Notes: generated by a model from the letters alone, not told the origin. A stretch of DNA of 42,935 nt from Lentzea kentuckyensis (GCF_002150765.1 NZ_MUYM01000066.1:1-42935); one strand, 5' to 3'. Positions 1-7,984 are shown, counted from the first letter of the stretch. A program made the numbers and translations.

Positions 1-46
1 CGTCTGCAAGTACCACCAACGCACTGGCTGGTGGTACTTGCAGACG
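1..46. repeat. Perfect inverted repeat at the left edge
   Basis: Arms CGTCTGCAAGTACCACCA (1-18) and its exact reverse complement (29-46) flank a 10-base loop. It lies about 90 bases before the histidine kinase start. It may be a terminator for a gene left of the window or an operator. The tail after the right arm is only weakly T-rich (CCTTTA), so a canonical intrinsic terminator is not certain. The upstream side cannot be seen. Confidence 0.6.
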
Positions 47-134
47 CCTTTACCGCGAGGGCGGGTGGTTTCCCGGGACGTGCCGGGATCGTGATCCCGG
101 GACATCGGGCGCCCGGCGGCCCACACTTACCGCC

Positions 135-2021
135 ATGACGGTCGGCCGCCTGCTCGCGTCCGGTCTCGGCTCGCTGGTGGTGGCCGAGACCGTGGCCGCT
201 GTCGTCGTCGTGTGGCGGCTGGGCTGGACGTGGCAGCGGGCGCTGGACGCGTTCGTCGTCACGAACTCCGCGATGGCGCTGACGTTCGCGATTTGCGGGG
301 CCGTTCTCGCCTGGCATCGGCCGCGCAACCCGATCGGCTGGCTGTTCCTCGCCGACGGGCTGGGGCACGCCACCACGGCGCTCGGCGTGTCGTTCGACGA
401 TCGGGTGGTCGCGACGATCGCGGCGTACGCGTGGCCGTGGTCGATCGGGTTGTTCCTGCCGTTGGCGTTGTTGCTGTTCCCGGACGGTCGGCTGCCGTCA
501 CGGCGGTGGCGCGCGGTGGCGGTCGCGGTCGTGGTGACGGCGCCGTTGTTCGTGGTCGAGGTGGCGGCGGATCCGGCGGGGCCTGGATATCTGACGTTGC
601 CCGGGTATGCGGATCTCGGGGCGTTGTGGGTCGTGTCGGAGATGCGGACGCTCGCGGCGCTGGTGGCGGGGGTCGTCGCGCTGGCCGTGCGGTACCGGCG
701 GGGCGAGGACTCGGTGCTGTGGTTGCTGCTGGCGGCGTCGGTGGCGGCGATGTTCGTGGTGCCGTGGTCGTTCGTCGCGGGCACGCCGGTGTTCGTGTTG
801 CTCGCCATTCCGTTGATCCCGATCGCGGTGACCATCGCGATCGTGCGGCACCAGCTGCTGGACATCCGGCTGGTGGTGTCGCGGGTGCTGGCGTGGTTGC
901 TGCTGTCCGCGGTGGTGCTGGCCTGCTACGGCGCGCTGGTCGCGGTCCTGGACCGGTTCGTGTCCGCTCAGCTCGGGCGTTCGGTGGTGGCCACCGTGGT
1001 GGTCGCGTTGCTGGTCGCGCCGGTGTTGCCGCGGCTGCAACGTCTGGTGGACCGGGCGCTGTACGGCGATCGCGGTGATCCGGCGCGGGTGGTCTCGCGG
1101 GTGAGCGAACACCTTGCGGGGGCTGGGCTGGAGGGAGTGGTTCAGGCGGTGCGAGGAGCGTTGCGTGTGCCGCATGTCGCGCTGATGGCGGCTGACCTGC
1201 CGTTAGCGAGTGACGGCGCGCGGCCGGAGAACGTTGTTGTCGTGCCGTTGGAGTACGACGGTGAAGTGGTGGGGGAACTGCACGTGGGTGTGCGCAGCGG
1301 TGAGAGTTCGCTTGGTGCTGCTGATCGCAACGTTCTGAGCCTTGTGGCGGCGCCTCTGGCTGTGGCCGTGCATGCGACGTTGTTGTCGTCGCAGCTGCAG
1401 GCGTCACGCGAACGGCTTGTCACCGCACGCGAAGAGGAACGCCGACGTCTCCGACGCGACCTGCACGACGGTTTGGGCCCCACGCTGACCGGCGTGGCAC
1501 TGAGTGCCGACGCCGCCACGAACCTCCTGGCCACCGACCCGGACCGCACGCGCGCATTGATCACCGGGGTGAGCGCGGACGTGCGGACGGCGATCACCGA
1601 GGTGCGCCGGCTCGTGGAGGACCTGCGCCCGCCGGCCCTGGACGAACTCGGCCTGCTCGGCGCCCTCCGCCAACGCGCCGAACACCTCGTGCGCACGCCT
1701 CTGCAGCTGCGGCTGGACGTTCCCGACACGGTCGCGTCGCTGTCCGCCGCCGTCGAGGTCGCCGTCTACCGCATCGCGACCGAGGCGCTGACCAACGTGG
1801 TCCGGCACGCCAGGGCGTCGTCCGTGGTGGTTCGGCTCAGGTGCGCCGAGGAACTCGAGGTCGAGGTCACCGACGACGGTCCGCCGAACGGGCCGTGGCG
1901 TCCGGGCGTCGGGATGCAGGCGATGCGGGAGCGGGCGGCCGAACTCGGCGGCGTGTTCGAGGCGGGACCGACCGTGCTCGGTGGCAGGGTGTGGGCACGT
2001 CTGCCGGTGGAGGCGCCATGA
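135..2021 (+). CDS. Membrane sensor histidine kinase, NarL-partner type
   Basis: This is a 628-residue two-component sensor kinase. About nine or ten hydrophobic membrane segments fill residues 5-300, so the sensor is probably an integral-membrane bundle rather than an extracellular domain. A GAF-like region follows at about 310-420. The HisKA_3 dimerisation helix begins at EEERRRLRRDLHDG, with phospho-acceptor His444. A HATPase_c domain closes the protein: N-box EALTNVVRHA and a G-box near PGVGMQAMRERA. The stop overlaps the start of the response regulator (ATGA), so the pair is surely co-translated. The signal sensed cannot be read from the sequence. Confidence 0.93.
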   Translation: MTVGRLLASGLGSLVVAETVAAVVVVWRLGWTWQRALDAFVVTNSAMALTFAICGAVLAWHRPRNPIGWLFLADGLGHATTALGVSFDDRVVATIAAYAWPWSIGLFLPLALLLFPDGRLPSRRWRAVAVAVVVTAPLFVVEVAADPAGPGYLTLPGYADLGALWVVSEMRTLAALVAGVVALAVRYRRGEDSVLWLLLAASVAAMFVVPWSFVAGTPVFVLLAIPLIPIAVTIAIVRHQLLDIRLVVSRVLAWLLLSAVVLACYGALVAVLDRFVSAQLGRSVVATVVVALLVAPVLPRLQRLVDRALYGDRGDPARVVSRVSEHLAGAGLEGVVQAVRGALRVPHVALMAADLPLASDGARPENVVVVPLEYDGEVVGELHVGVRSGESSLGAADRNVLSLVAAPLAVAVHATLLSSQLQASRERLVTAREEERRRLRRDLHDGLGPTLTGVALSADAATNLLATDPDRTRALITGVSADVRTAITEVRRLVEDLRPPALDELGLLGALRQRAEHLVRTPLQLRLDVPDTVASLSAAVEVAVYRIATEALTNVVRHARASSVVVRLRCAEELEVEVTDDGPPNGPWRPGVGMQAMRERAAELGGVFEAGPTVLGGRVWARLPVEAP

Positions 2022-2653
2022 TCCGCGTAGTGATCGCGGACGACCATCCGATCGTCCGCGAGGGCATGAGCGCGTTGCTGACCTCGTTGGAGGGCTTCGT
2101 CGTCGTGGGCGTCGCCGCGACCGGACGGGAGGCCGTCCGCGAGGTCGTCACCACCCGTCCCGACGTCGCGGTGCTCGACCTGCAGATGCCCGACCTCGAC
2201 GGCATCGCCGCGACCAAGGAGATCACCCGCGCGGCACCGGACGTGGCGGTCCTGGTGCTCACGATGTTCTCCGACGACGACTCGGTGTTCGCGGCCATGC
2301 GCGCGGGCGCCCGCGGCTACCTGGTCAAGGGCGCCGAGCAGGACGAGATCGCCAGGGCCATCCGCGCGGTGGCCGCCGGCGAGGCGATCTTCGGGCCGGC
2401 CGTCGCGCGCCGCGTGCTCGGGTTCCTGACCGGACCGCCCGCCCAGGACGTGCCGTTCCCCGAACTCACCGCGCGCGAACGGCAGATCCTCGACCTGCTC
2501 GCCGCCGGCCTGCCCAACGGCGCCATCGCCGCCAAGCTGGGCGTGGCGGTCAAGACGGTGGCCAACAACGTGTCCGCCATCTTCACCAAACTCCAGGTGG
2601 CGGACCGGGCGGCCGCGATCATCCGCGCCCGCGACGCCGGACTAGGGCGTTGA
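2018..2653 (+). CDS. NarL/LuxR-family response regulator
   Basis: This 211-residue regulator is the partner of the upstream kinase. The start is the ATG at 2018, which overlaps the kinase stop as ATGA. The longer upstream reading frame is only the kinase gene in another frame. The receiver domain (about 1-120) has the acidic pair after VVIAD, phospho-acceptor Asp54 in VLDLQMPDLDG, and the conserved Lys in YLVKGA. The C-terminal LuxR-type helix-turn-helix is at about 147-205 (ELTARERQILDLLAAGLPN, then VKTVANNVS). Phosphorylation should drive dimerisation and DNA binding. The last 12 bases overlap the convergent lipoprotein gene. Confidence 0.95.
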   Translation: MIRVVIADDHPIVREGMSALLTSLEGFVVVGVAATGREAVREVVTTRPDVAVLDLQMPDLDGIAATKEITRAAPDVAVLVLTMFSDDDSVFAAMRAGARGYLVKGAEQDEIARAIRAVAAGEAIFGPAVARRVLGFLTGPPAQDVPFPELTARERQILDLLAAGLPNGAIAAKLGVAVKTVANNVSAIFTKLQVADRAAAIIRARDAGLGR

Positions 2654-3154
2654 AGCTTTGCTGCCGTTCGGCGCGATGGCGAACCAACGGCCGTCTTGCC
2701 CGTGTCCTGCCGTGTCGCCCGCCTGCTCGTCGTCGACGTACCGGTAGACCGGGTGACCGGCGATGGTGACCTGCTCCAGGCCGTCCGGGCGCTTCACCGT
2801 GCCGAGCAAGGCCTTGTCGAGGCCGGGAGCCTCGATGTTGCCGCCCGCGGCGAGCAGTGGCGGCCACACCAGCGTGCACTCAGGCTCGACGCAGGTCGAC
2901 TTGGGCGGGTTCGTGCTGTCCTGGGTGTTGAGGTAGAGCGTGTAGTGCTCGCGGTCGGCCACGACGGCACCGACCGCGGGCGACTGTTCCACCTGCAGTT
3001 TCGCGATGTCACCCGGCAGCACCGGGGTCGGGCCGGCGACGGGACCGGCCGCGGCCTCCAGTTCCTCCAGGGTGGCGGTCTCGTCGGCCTCCTCGGACGG
3101 CGAGGAGCAGGCACCGAGGGCCAGGATCAGGGCGAAAACGGCGAATCGGCTCAC
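2642..3154 (-). CDS. Secreted-repeat lipoprotein (PF03640/COG4315-like)
   Basis: This 170-residue protein starts at GTG 3154. The N-terminus is a lipoprotein signal ending in LALGAC, with Cys16 as the lipid-modified residue. The body carries two units typical of the secreted repeat of unknown function family: YTLYLNTQDST with Cys-x4-Cys then LVWPPLLAAG, and a second one around HPVYRYVDDEQAGDTAGHG and GRWFAIAPNG. Family members are surface lipoproteins of unknown role, often suggested to be involved in redox or metal contact. The gene converges on the response regulator, overlapping it by 12 bases, so antisense interference between the two transcripts is possible. Confidence 0.85.
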   Translation of the reverse strand: MSRFAVFALILALGACSSPSEEADETATLEELEAAAGPVAGPTPVLPGDIAKLQVEQSPAVGAVVADREHYTLYLNTQDSTNPPKSTCVEPECTLVWPPLLAAGGNIEAPGLDKALLGTVKRPDGLEQVTIAGHPVYRYVDDEQAGDTAGHGQDGRWFAIAPNGSKASTP

Positions 3155-3188
3155 GTTCAGGGACTACGGACGGCGGGCCCGGCACGGT

Positions 3189-4622
3189 TCACCAGAGGAA
3201 GATCAGCCGCAGGAAGTGGACGAACAGGAACAGCCCCGGCACCAGCAGCAGCACCTTGCCGTAGATCGCGAGCAGGTGGCTGTTGGTCCGCGGACCCATC
3301 GCCCGTTTGCGCGCACCGATCGACGCGAGCGCCTGCTGCATCGCGCGGGCCACGTAGAACACCGGCGACCCTGTCTTGTGCTTCTCGCCGGGAAACGGCC
3401 CCACCGGCTGCACGACCGGAGTCCAGTCGGTGCCGAAGACGACCACGGCGGACGTCCACAGTCCCGGCATCGGGTAGGCCTTGTCGATCCTGGCGGGGAT
3501 CGGCAGGTGCGCGTCGAGCCGTTCGGCGAGATCGGGCCGGTCGCCGGGGATCAGCAGGAGCAGCTTGCCCGGCGGCTGGGTGGCGCGCGCCTGGTCGACC
3601 TCCCACCACACCCCTTCGCCGTCACCGAGCCGCAGCACGATCAGCTGGGACATCTCCATCAACCGCAGCACCTGAGGCTGCCAGTCGTGCAGGGGCAGGT
3701 AGAACCGCGCCGCGCCGAGGTGGGGCAGCGGCTCGCCCGGCCGGCCCACCGCGACGACGGGACCGAACGCGCCGAGCGCACCCATGAGGTGCTCCTCGCG
3801 CGAGTGGATGCTGAGCATCCCGGCCGACAGCGCGCCGGGCAGTTCGTCGATCACCGCCGCCTGCGGATCGTCGTCGAAGCCGCGCAGGTACAGCACGGGC
3901 TTGCGCCAGTCGGCCCGCAACGCCTGCGCCGCACTCCGCACCGCCCGCGGACGTGAGTACTTCAGCACGAAGTACGAGATCGGCAACGCCACGACCCCGC
4001 CCACGAGGAAGACTCCCCTTGCCGCCCAAGGAAGTTCGTTGGCCCGGGTCGCCGCCACCACGGCGATGAACCCGGCCACCAGCAACGTGTACCCGATCCC
4101 GCTGATGAGCAGGAAGACCGGACGGCGCCAGAGCGGCCGCGGCGGCACGTACTGCAGGACCAGTTCGACGACCTCGGCGTTGGCCTGGCGCCGCCGGTGC
4201 CGCAGGGCGAGTGCGGCGGCGAGGAGGATCGTGCCGGCGATCAGCCACGGCCACGCGCGATCCCAGGCCTCGGCGGATCGTTCGTCGAGCTCCCGCTGGT
4301 CCTCCTCGATCTTGGGCCCCAGGTCGTCGAGGTAGCGGCGGGCGAAGTCGAGGTCGCCGAACTCGGCGCCGTCGGCGGCGAGCGAGATCGAGGCGCTGGA
4401 ACTGCTGCTGGCCGGTGTGTGCGCCCTGAACCAGTGCGCGACCTCGCGGGCACCCGCCGCGTCGCCGCGGTCGAGGGCGGCGGCGAAGGCGGCGGCCTGA
4501 GCGGGCGCGTCGTGGAAGGCGTTGCTCTCCCTCGTTTCCTGGCCCGCCGTGATGGCCAGGACCAACGCCACGTAACCGACCACGGCCGCTACCGCCGTGA
4601 CCACCCTGTTCAGTGTCCGCAC
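3189..4622 (-). CDS. Multi-pass membrane protein with a cytosolic Rossmann-like domain, unknown function
   Basis: This 477-residue protein starts at GTG 4622. It has an N-terminal membrane helix (about 7-25), a soluble stretch with charged helices, one helix near 135-155, a pair between about 175 and 235, and a final helix at about 455-473. Between the last two sits a domain of about 200 residues with the marks PVLYLRGFDDD, SREEHL, GPVVAVGRPGE, LPHLGAARFYLP and GVWWEVDQA. I have seen this set of motifs in many uncharacterised actinobacterial membrane proteins. The alternating strands and helices suggest a Rossmann- or TIR-like fold, but no catalytic residue can be named. The adjoining lipoprotein gene is on the same strand 34 bases downstream. 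Confidence 0.75.
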   Translation of the reverse strand: MRTLNRVVTAVAAVVGYVALVLAITAGQETRESNAFHDAPAQAAAFAAALDRGDAAGAREVAHWFRAHTPASSSSSASISLAADGAEFGDLDFARRYLDDLGPKIEEDQRELDERSAEAWDRAWPWLIAGTILLAAALALRHRRRQANAEVVELVLQYVPPRPLWRRPVFLLISGIGYTLLVAGFIAVVAATRANELPWAARGVFLVGGVVALPISYFVLKYSRPRAVRSAAQALRADWRKPVLYLRGFDDDPQAAVIDELPGALSAGMLSIHSREEHLMGALGAFGPVVAVGRPGEPLPHLGAARFYLPLHDWQPQVLRLMEMSQLIVLRLGDGEGVWWEVDQARATQPPGKLLLLIPGDRPDLAERLDAHLPIPARIDKAYPMPGLWTSAVVVFGTDWTPVVQPVGPFPGEKHKTGSPVFYVARAMQQALASIGARKRAMGPRTNSHLLAIYGKVLLLVPGLFLFVHFLRLIFLW

Positions 4623-4695
4623 GCCGCGATCTGAACACGGCGTGGGGGCCGGGCGGGGCCGGTTCGCGTCAAGATCGCCCGAACCGAGCAGCCAC

Positions 4696-4756
4696 GTGTG
4701 CCATGAACGGCGCTTTCGTGGACCTCAGGTCCACGAAAGCGCCGTTCATGGCACAC
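4696..4756. repeat. Near-continuous 61-bp palindrome, probable terminator or repeat family member
   Basis: Arms 4696-4725 and 4727-4756 are perfect 30-base complements around a single centre base (4726). The core of the left arm is CCATGAACGGCGCTTTCGTG. It starts 10 bases after the stop codon of the minus-strand tetR gene and lies ahead of the membrane-protein gene. It could end tetR transcription, although no T-run follows. Such palindromes beginning CCATGAA and containing GGCGC are scattered through some Pseudonocardiales genomes, to my recollection, so this may be one copy of a dispersed element. Confidence 0.8.
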
Positions 4757-4765
4757 CCGTCGGGG

Positions 4766-5383
4766 CTACGGCCTGGTGATCGCGGCCAGCATCAGGTCTC
4801 GGATCTCCGCCGCGATCTCGTCCACCGCGAGCGGCGGCTCGTGCGCCTGCCATTCCCGCAGCAGCCCGGTGATCGCCCCCACCAGCGCGATCGCCGTCAA
4901 CCGGTACGACCGCTGCGGCGCCACTCCCGCGGCCGCCGCGCGCAGCGCCTCGGCCTCGATGAACTCCGCCCAGGTGTTCACCCAGCGCACGTGTTGCTGC
5001 TCGATCTCCGCGTTCACCCCGACGGCCTCGACGTAGTTGAGGCGCGGTGCGCGCGGGTCGGCGGTCACGCTGCGCACGAACACGTCCAGCAGCGTCGTGA
5101 TCCGGACGGCCACGTCGGCGGTCTCCAGTTGGGCGAGCGTGGTGCGGACCTCGGTGAACGCCGTGGCGTTGATCAGGTCGTGCAGCTCGCGGAGCAGCTC
5201 CTCCTTGGAGGCGAACTCCTCGTAGAAGTTGCGGGTGGAGACACCGGCCTCGGTGCACAGCTCGGAGATCCTGGTGGCGGCGAAACCGGTGCTGGTGAAC
5301 AGCGCCAGGCCCGCGCGCAGCAGCCGGGCGCGGCGTTCGGCCTTGCGCTGCTCTGGCGAGATGCCGCCGTAGGCACGGGCCAC
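4766..5383 (-). CDS. TetR-family transcriptional regulator
   Basis: This 205-residue regulator starts at GTG 5383, which has GGAG about 8 bases upstream. The N-terminal TetR helix-turn-helix is clear at about 18-63: RLLRAGLALFTSTGFAATR, ELCTEAGVSTRNFYEEFASK, then EELL. The all-helical C-terminal domain is ligand-binding and dimerising and has no recognisable ligand signature. An imperfect palindrome directly upstream (5396-5421) is a good autoregulatory operator candidate. The target gene is unclear: the VanY-type gene upstream on the same strand is 91 bases away, and no divergent gene adjoins. Confidence 0.92.
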   Translation of the reverse strand: MARAYGGISPEQRKAERRARLLRAGLALFTSTGFAATRISELCTEAGVSTRNFYEEFASKEELLRELHDLINATAFTEVRTTLAQLETADVAVRITTLLDVFVRSVTADPRAPRLNYVEAVGVNAEIEQQHVRWVNTWAEFIEAEALRAAAAGVAPQRSYRLTAIALVGAITGLLREWQAHEPPLAVDEIAAEIRDLMLAAITRP

Positions 5384-5395
5384 CGGGGGTGCTCC

Positions 5396-5421
5396 AATCT
5401 GGTAACTCGGGTTGTCAGATT
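5396..5421. promoter_or_regulatory. Candidate TetR operator
   Basis: AATCTGGTAAC (5396-5406) faces GTTGTCAGATT (5411-5421) across four bases. Nine of 11 positions pair. It starts 13 bases in front of the tetR GTG start, where an autorepressor would block the promoter. Size and symmetry fit TetR operators. Binding is inferred. Confidence 0.5.
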
Positions 5422-5474
5422 ACGTCGGCGCAACCTCGCGCGCACCCCAGGCGTCTAGACCTTTGCACGAGGAC

Positions 5475-6059
5475 TCAGCTGCCGGTCGCGCTCTTCTCCA
5501 GCGCGGGGCAGCCGCTCGGGTAGGCGGCGTTGTACTCGAAATGCCACTGCTCGTTTTCGTAACGGCGGCACCAGCCGAAGGTGCTGCCGTTTTTCTCGAC
5601 CCATTGTGCCGATTCGATCGGCTGAATGTCGATCGCAAGTCCGATCACGTGCATTGAGCGGTCCGGCGGGTTCAGCACATACCGCGACGCGAGTTCTTCG
5701 GTGCCGAACTTCTTGACGGCGTCGTCGAACTCCTTCCGTTGTTGCTGGCGGCTCCGCTTGCCGTCGTTCAGGCAGAGCTGAACGCCCTGCTCAGAGGCCT
5801 TGGCGCGGAGCTTCTTCCAGGCCTGCAGCACGTCCGGGCGTAAGCCGTCCGGAGCCTCGTCGAGGTAGCGGGCGTCGATGGCGCACTTCGGTCCGTCCGG
5901 CGGTCCCGGCACTTCTTCGAGAATGGCGAGCGGCTTTCCCGGATGACGGTCGAACACGAGCGTCAATCTGCCCAGGTAACCCAGCGCGCCGCCGGTGGAA
6001 ACCACGAGTGTGACGATCAGCAGCACGCCGAACACGACGCGTCTGGAGGTCTTGGACAT
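5475..6059 (-). CDS. VanY-type D-alanyl-D-alanine carboxypeptidase (M15B)
   Basis: This 194-residue enzyme starts at ATG 6059; the reading frame is open further upstream but shows no protein-like sequence there. One N-terminal membrane anchor (about 8-28) places the catalytic domain outside the cell. The M15 zinc site is complete: His137 and Asp144 in SMHVIGLAID, His173 in EQWHFEY, with Glu170 as general base. Enzymes of this family remove the terminal D-Ala from peptidoglycan pentapeptides and so tune cross-linking or, in VanY, glycopeptide resistance. No vanHAX or vanRS genes lie nearby, so a housekeeping wall-trimming role is more likely. The gene is divergent from the protease-inhibitor gene. 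Confidence 0.88.
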   Translation of the reverse strand: MSKTSRRVVFGVLLIVTLVVSTGGALGYLGRLTLVFDRHPGKPLAILEEVPGPPDGPKCAIDARYLDEAPDGLRPDVLQAWKKLRAKASEQGVQLCLNDGKRSRQQQRKEFDDAVKKFGTEELASRYVLNPPDRSMHVIGLAIDIQPIESAQWVEKNGSTFGWCRRYENEQWHFEYNAAYPSGCPALEKSATGS

Positions 6060-6302
6060 GAATCGGATAATACGTTGGTCCGCAACTGCTTCGGTCAGCA
6101 ACCTGTAACAGTCCGTCGGCAGCTGTGTCCGGGGAACGTGGCGCGCACCACATCCATTTGGCCCAATCACGCTTTCGGCGGAGTCGGTGAATGTGATCGG
6201 TGAACGTTTCCTGGCCCCTTTCGCGGCGACGAAACATGATGGCAACATCTGCGTCGGCCGAGAACCGGCCCGTTTTTGTGAGGTCTCAGGAGGACCGCTT
6301 TC

Positions 6303-6704
6303 ATGTCCGGCCGCATTACCGTGTTCGTTGCTCTGTTCGTGTCGCTTTTCGCCTTCGCGGGCACTGCTCAAGCCGCTCCAGCCGCGCCGGCCGTCCATCG
6401 GGACACCGCGCTCGTACTGACCGTCCAGTACTCGGACATCGAGGACAACGCCGTCAAGGCAACCGTCCTGACCTGCGAACGAGGTGACAGCCACCCGCGC
6501 AGGGCCCTCGCCTGCGCGACGCTGGCGGCCACCGGTACCGACCTGCGGGCCATGCGTTCCGACGACCGCGCCTGCACGTTCATCTACGCGCCGGTCGAGG
6601 TGTCCATGTTCGGCTTCTGGCGAGGTGTGCCCGTGAACGAGGTGCACACCTACCCGAACTCGTGCGTCATGCTGGCGCACACCGGTGCCGTGTTCGATTT
6701 CTAG
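6303..6704 (+). CDS. Subtilisin inhibitor-like protein (SSI family, I16)
   Basis: This 133-residue secreted inhibitor has a strong site AGGAGG ahead of ATG 6303. A Sec signal peptide runs to about residue 24 (ending TAQA). The mature part has the SSI pattern: LVLTV, LTCERGDSHPRRALACATL, then CTFIYAPVEVSMFGFWRGVPV and NSCVMLAHTGAVFDF. Four cysteines (58, 71, 91, 121) match the two SSI disulfides. By alignment with the Streptomyces inhibitor, the reactive bond is Phe93-Ile94 in CTFI, where SSI has Met-Val. Phe at P1 predicts inhibition of subtilisin- and chymotrypsin-like proteases rather than trypsin. Such inhibitors guard the mycelium or control extracellular proteases. Confidence 0.93.
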   Translation: MSGRITVFVALFVSLFAFAGTAQAAPAAPAVHRDTALVLTVQYSDIEDNAVKATVLTCERGDSHPRRALACATLAATGTDLRAMRSDDRACTFIYAPVEVSMFGFWRGVPVNEVHTYPNSCVMLAHTGAVFDF

Positions 6705-6716
6705 GCACCGGCTATT

Positions 6717-6757
6717 AATGTGGAGCGGGGCGCGGCAGGGGCGCTCCGCTCCACATT
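6717..6757 (+). terminator. Intrinsic terminator after the SSI-type gene
   Basis: A 17-bp stem (6717-6733 with 6741-6757) with one G-T pair and a 7-base loop starts 13 bases after the stop codon and is followed by TTTAAT. The arms begin AATGTGGAGCGG and end CCGCTCCACATT. It separates the inhibitor gene from the antiporter gene. Confidence 0.8.
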
Positions 6758-6824
6758 TTAATCGTCGTCAAATGGGTGTTGCGCCGAATGGCGGCAGGAC
6801 TGGCCCTTGTGCGAGGGTGTGATC

Positions 6825-7922
6825 ATGGCCGCCACTTCGCGTTTCCCCCTGCTGTCCTGGACGACCATCGCCCCCGCGCTCGGCGTGTTGCTGCTGATCC
6901 TGGCCTGGGGACGGGAGCTCGCTCCCGTGCTCGTGGCGCTGGTGGCGGTCGTGCTCGGCGCGACCGTGCTCGCCGCCGTGCACCACGCGGAGGTCGTGGC
7001 GTTGCGGGTGGGGGAGCCGTTCGGATCACTGGTTCTCGCGGTCGCGGTGACGGTCATCGAGGTGGCCCTGATCGTCACGCTGATGGTGTCCGGCGGCCCC
7101 GAGGCGGCCACGCTCGCCCGCGACACGGTGTTCGCCGCGGTCATGATCACGACGAACGGCATCGTCGGCATCGCCCTGTTGCTCGGCGCCCTCAAGCACG
7201 GCACCACGCTGTTCAACGCGGAGGGCAGCGGCGGCGCGCTGGCCACGGTGATCACGCTCGCCACCCTCACGCTGGTGCTGCCGACGTTCACCACCACCAC
7301 GCCCGGCCCCGAGTTCTCCGGCCCGCAGCTCGCGTTCGCCGCCCTCGCTTCCCTTGGCCTGTACGGGATGTTCGTCTTCACCCAGACCGTCCGCCACCGC
7401 GACTTCTTCCTGCCCGTCGACGAGGACGGCGTGATCGAGACCGACGAGCACGCCGAGGCGCCGTCCGGGAAGGCCACGCTCGCGTCGCTCGGTCTGCTGC
7501 TGGTCGCGCTGGTCGCCGTGGTCGGGCTCGCGAAGATCGAGTCACCCGCGATCGAGGCGGGAGTACGGGCCGCCGGCTTCCCGCAGTCGTTCGTCGGAGT
7601 CGTGATCGCCCTGCTGGTGCTGCTGCCCGAGACGATCGCCGCCGCGCGCGCCGCGTTGCGCGACCGCATCCAGACCAGCCTCAACCTCGGTTACGGCTCG
7701 GCGATCGCCAGCATCGGGCTCACGATCCCGACCATCGCGCTCGCCACCGTGTGGCTGGACGGCCCGCTGGCGCTCGGCCTCGGGCCGACGCAGATGATCC
7801 TGCTGCTGCTCACGGTCCTGGTCAGCGTGCTGACGGTGGTGCCGGGCCGCGCGACGAGGCTTCAGGGCGGCGTGCACCTCGTGCTGCTGGCCGCGTTCCT
7901 GTTCCTCGCGGTGAATCCATAA
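6825..7922 (+). CDS. chaA: Calcium/cation-proton antiporter, ChaA type
   Basis: This 365-residue integral membrane protein is of the CaCA (calcium/cation antiporter) superfamily. The start is ATG 6825, with AGGG about 7 bases upstream; TTG 6807 and GTG 6819 are in frame but less likely. It has about eleven hydrophobic segments in two homologous halves. Each half carries the key acidic alpha-repeat: GSLVLAVAVTVIEVALI with Glu79, and LLVLLPETIAAARAALRD with Glu269. An acidic loop rich in Asp and Glu (VDEDGVIETDEHAE) separates the halves. ChaA of E. coli exports Ca2+, Na+ or K+ in exchange for protons at alkaline pH. It appears to be a single-gene unit. Confidence 0.9.
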   Translation: MAATSRFPLLSWTTIAPALGVLLLILAWGRELAPVLVALVAVVLGATVLAAVHHAEVVALRVGEPFGSLVLAVAVTVIEVALIVTLMVSGGPEAATLARDTVFAAVMITTNGIVGIALLLGALKHGTTLFNAEGSGGALATVITLATLTLVLPTFTTTTPGPEFSGPQLAFAALASLGLYGMFVFTQTVRHRDFFLPVDEDGVIETDEHAEAPSGKATLASLGLLLVALVAVVGLAKIESPAIEAGVRAAGFPQSFVGVVIALLVLLPETIAAARAALRDRIQTSLNLGYGSAIASIGLTIPTIALATVWLDGPLALGLGPTQMILLLLTVLVSVLTVVPGRATRLQGGVHLVLLAAFLFLAVNP

Positions 7923-7968
7923 AGCCGTTCGGGCTATTGCTCACTTACGACGTTCGGCCCTAAATTGC

Positions 7969-7984
7969 GGTAACGCCGGTTACC
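7969..7984. promoter_or_regulatory. Perfect palindrome before the lipase gene
   Basis: GGTAACGCCGGTTACC has 6-bp perfect arms around GCCG. It ends 16 bases before the lipase ATG and just ahead of its AAAGGGG ribosome binding site. This position is typical of a repressor operator at or after the transcription start. The binding protein is unknown. Confidence 0.45.

Noticed and set aside
5475..6059. Glycopeptide resistance locus
   Set aside because: Only a VanY-type enzyme is present; there is no VanH, VanA, VanX or VanRS nearby, and the two-component pair at 135-2653 is NarL type.
6060..6680. Upstream extension of the VanY-type protein
   Set aside because: The open frame continues across the divergent inhibitor gene, but only the part from ATG 6059 has a membrane anchor and M15 sequence.
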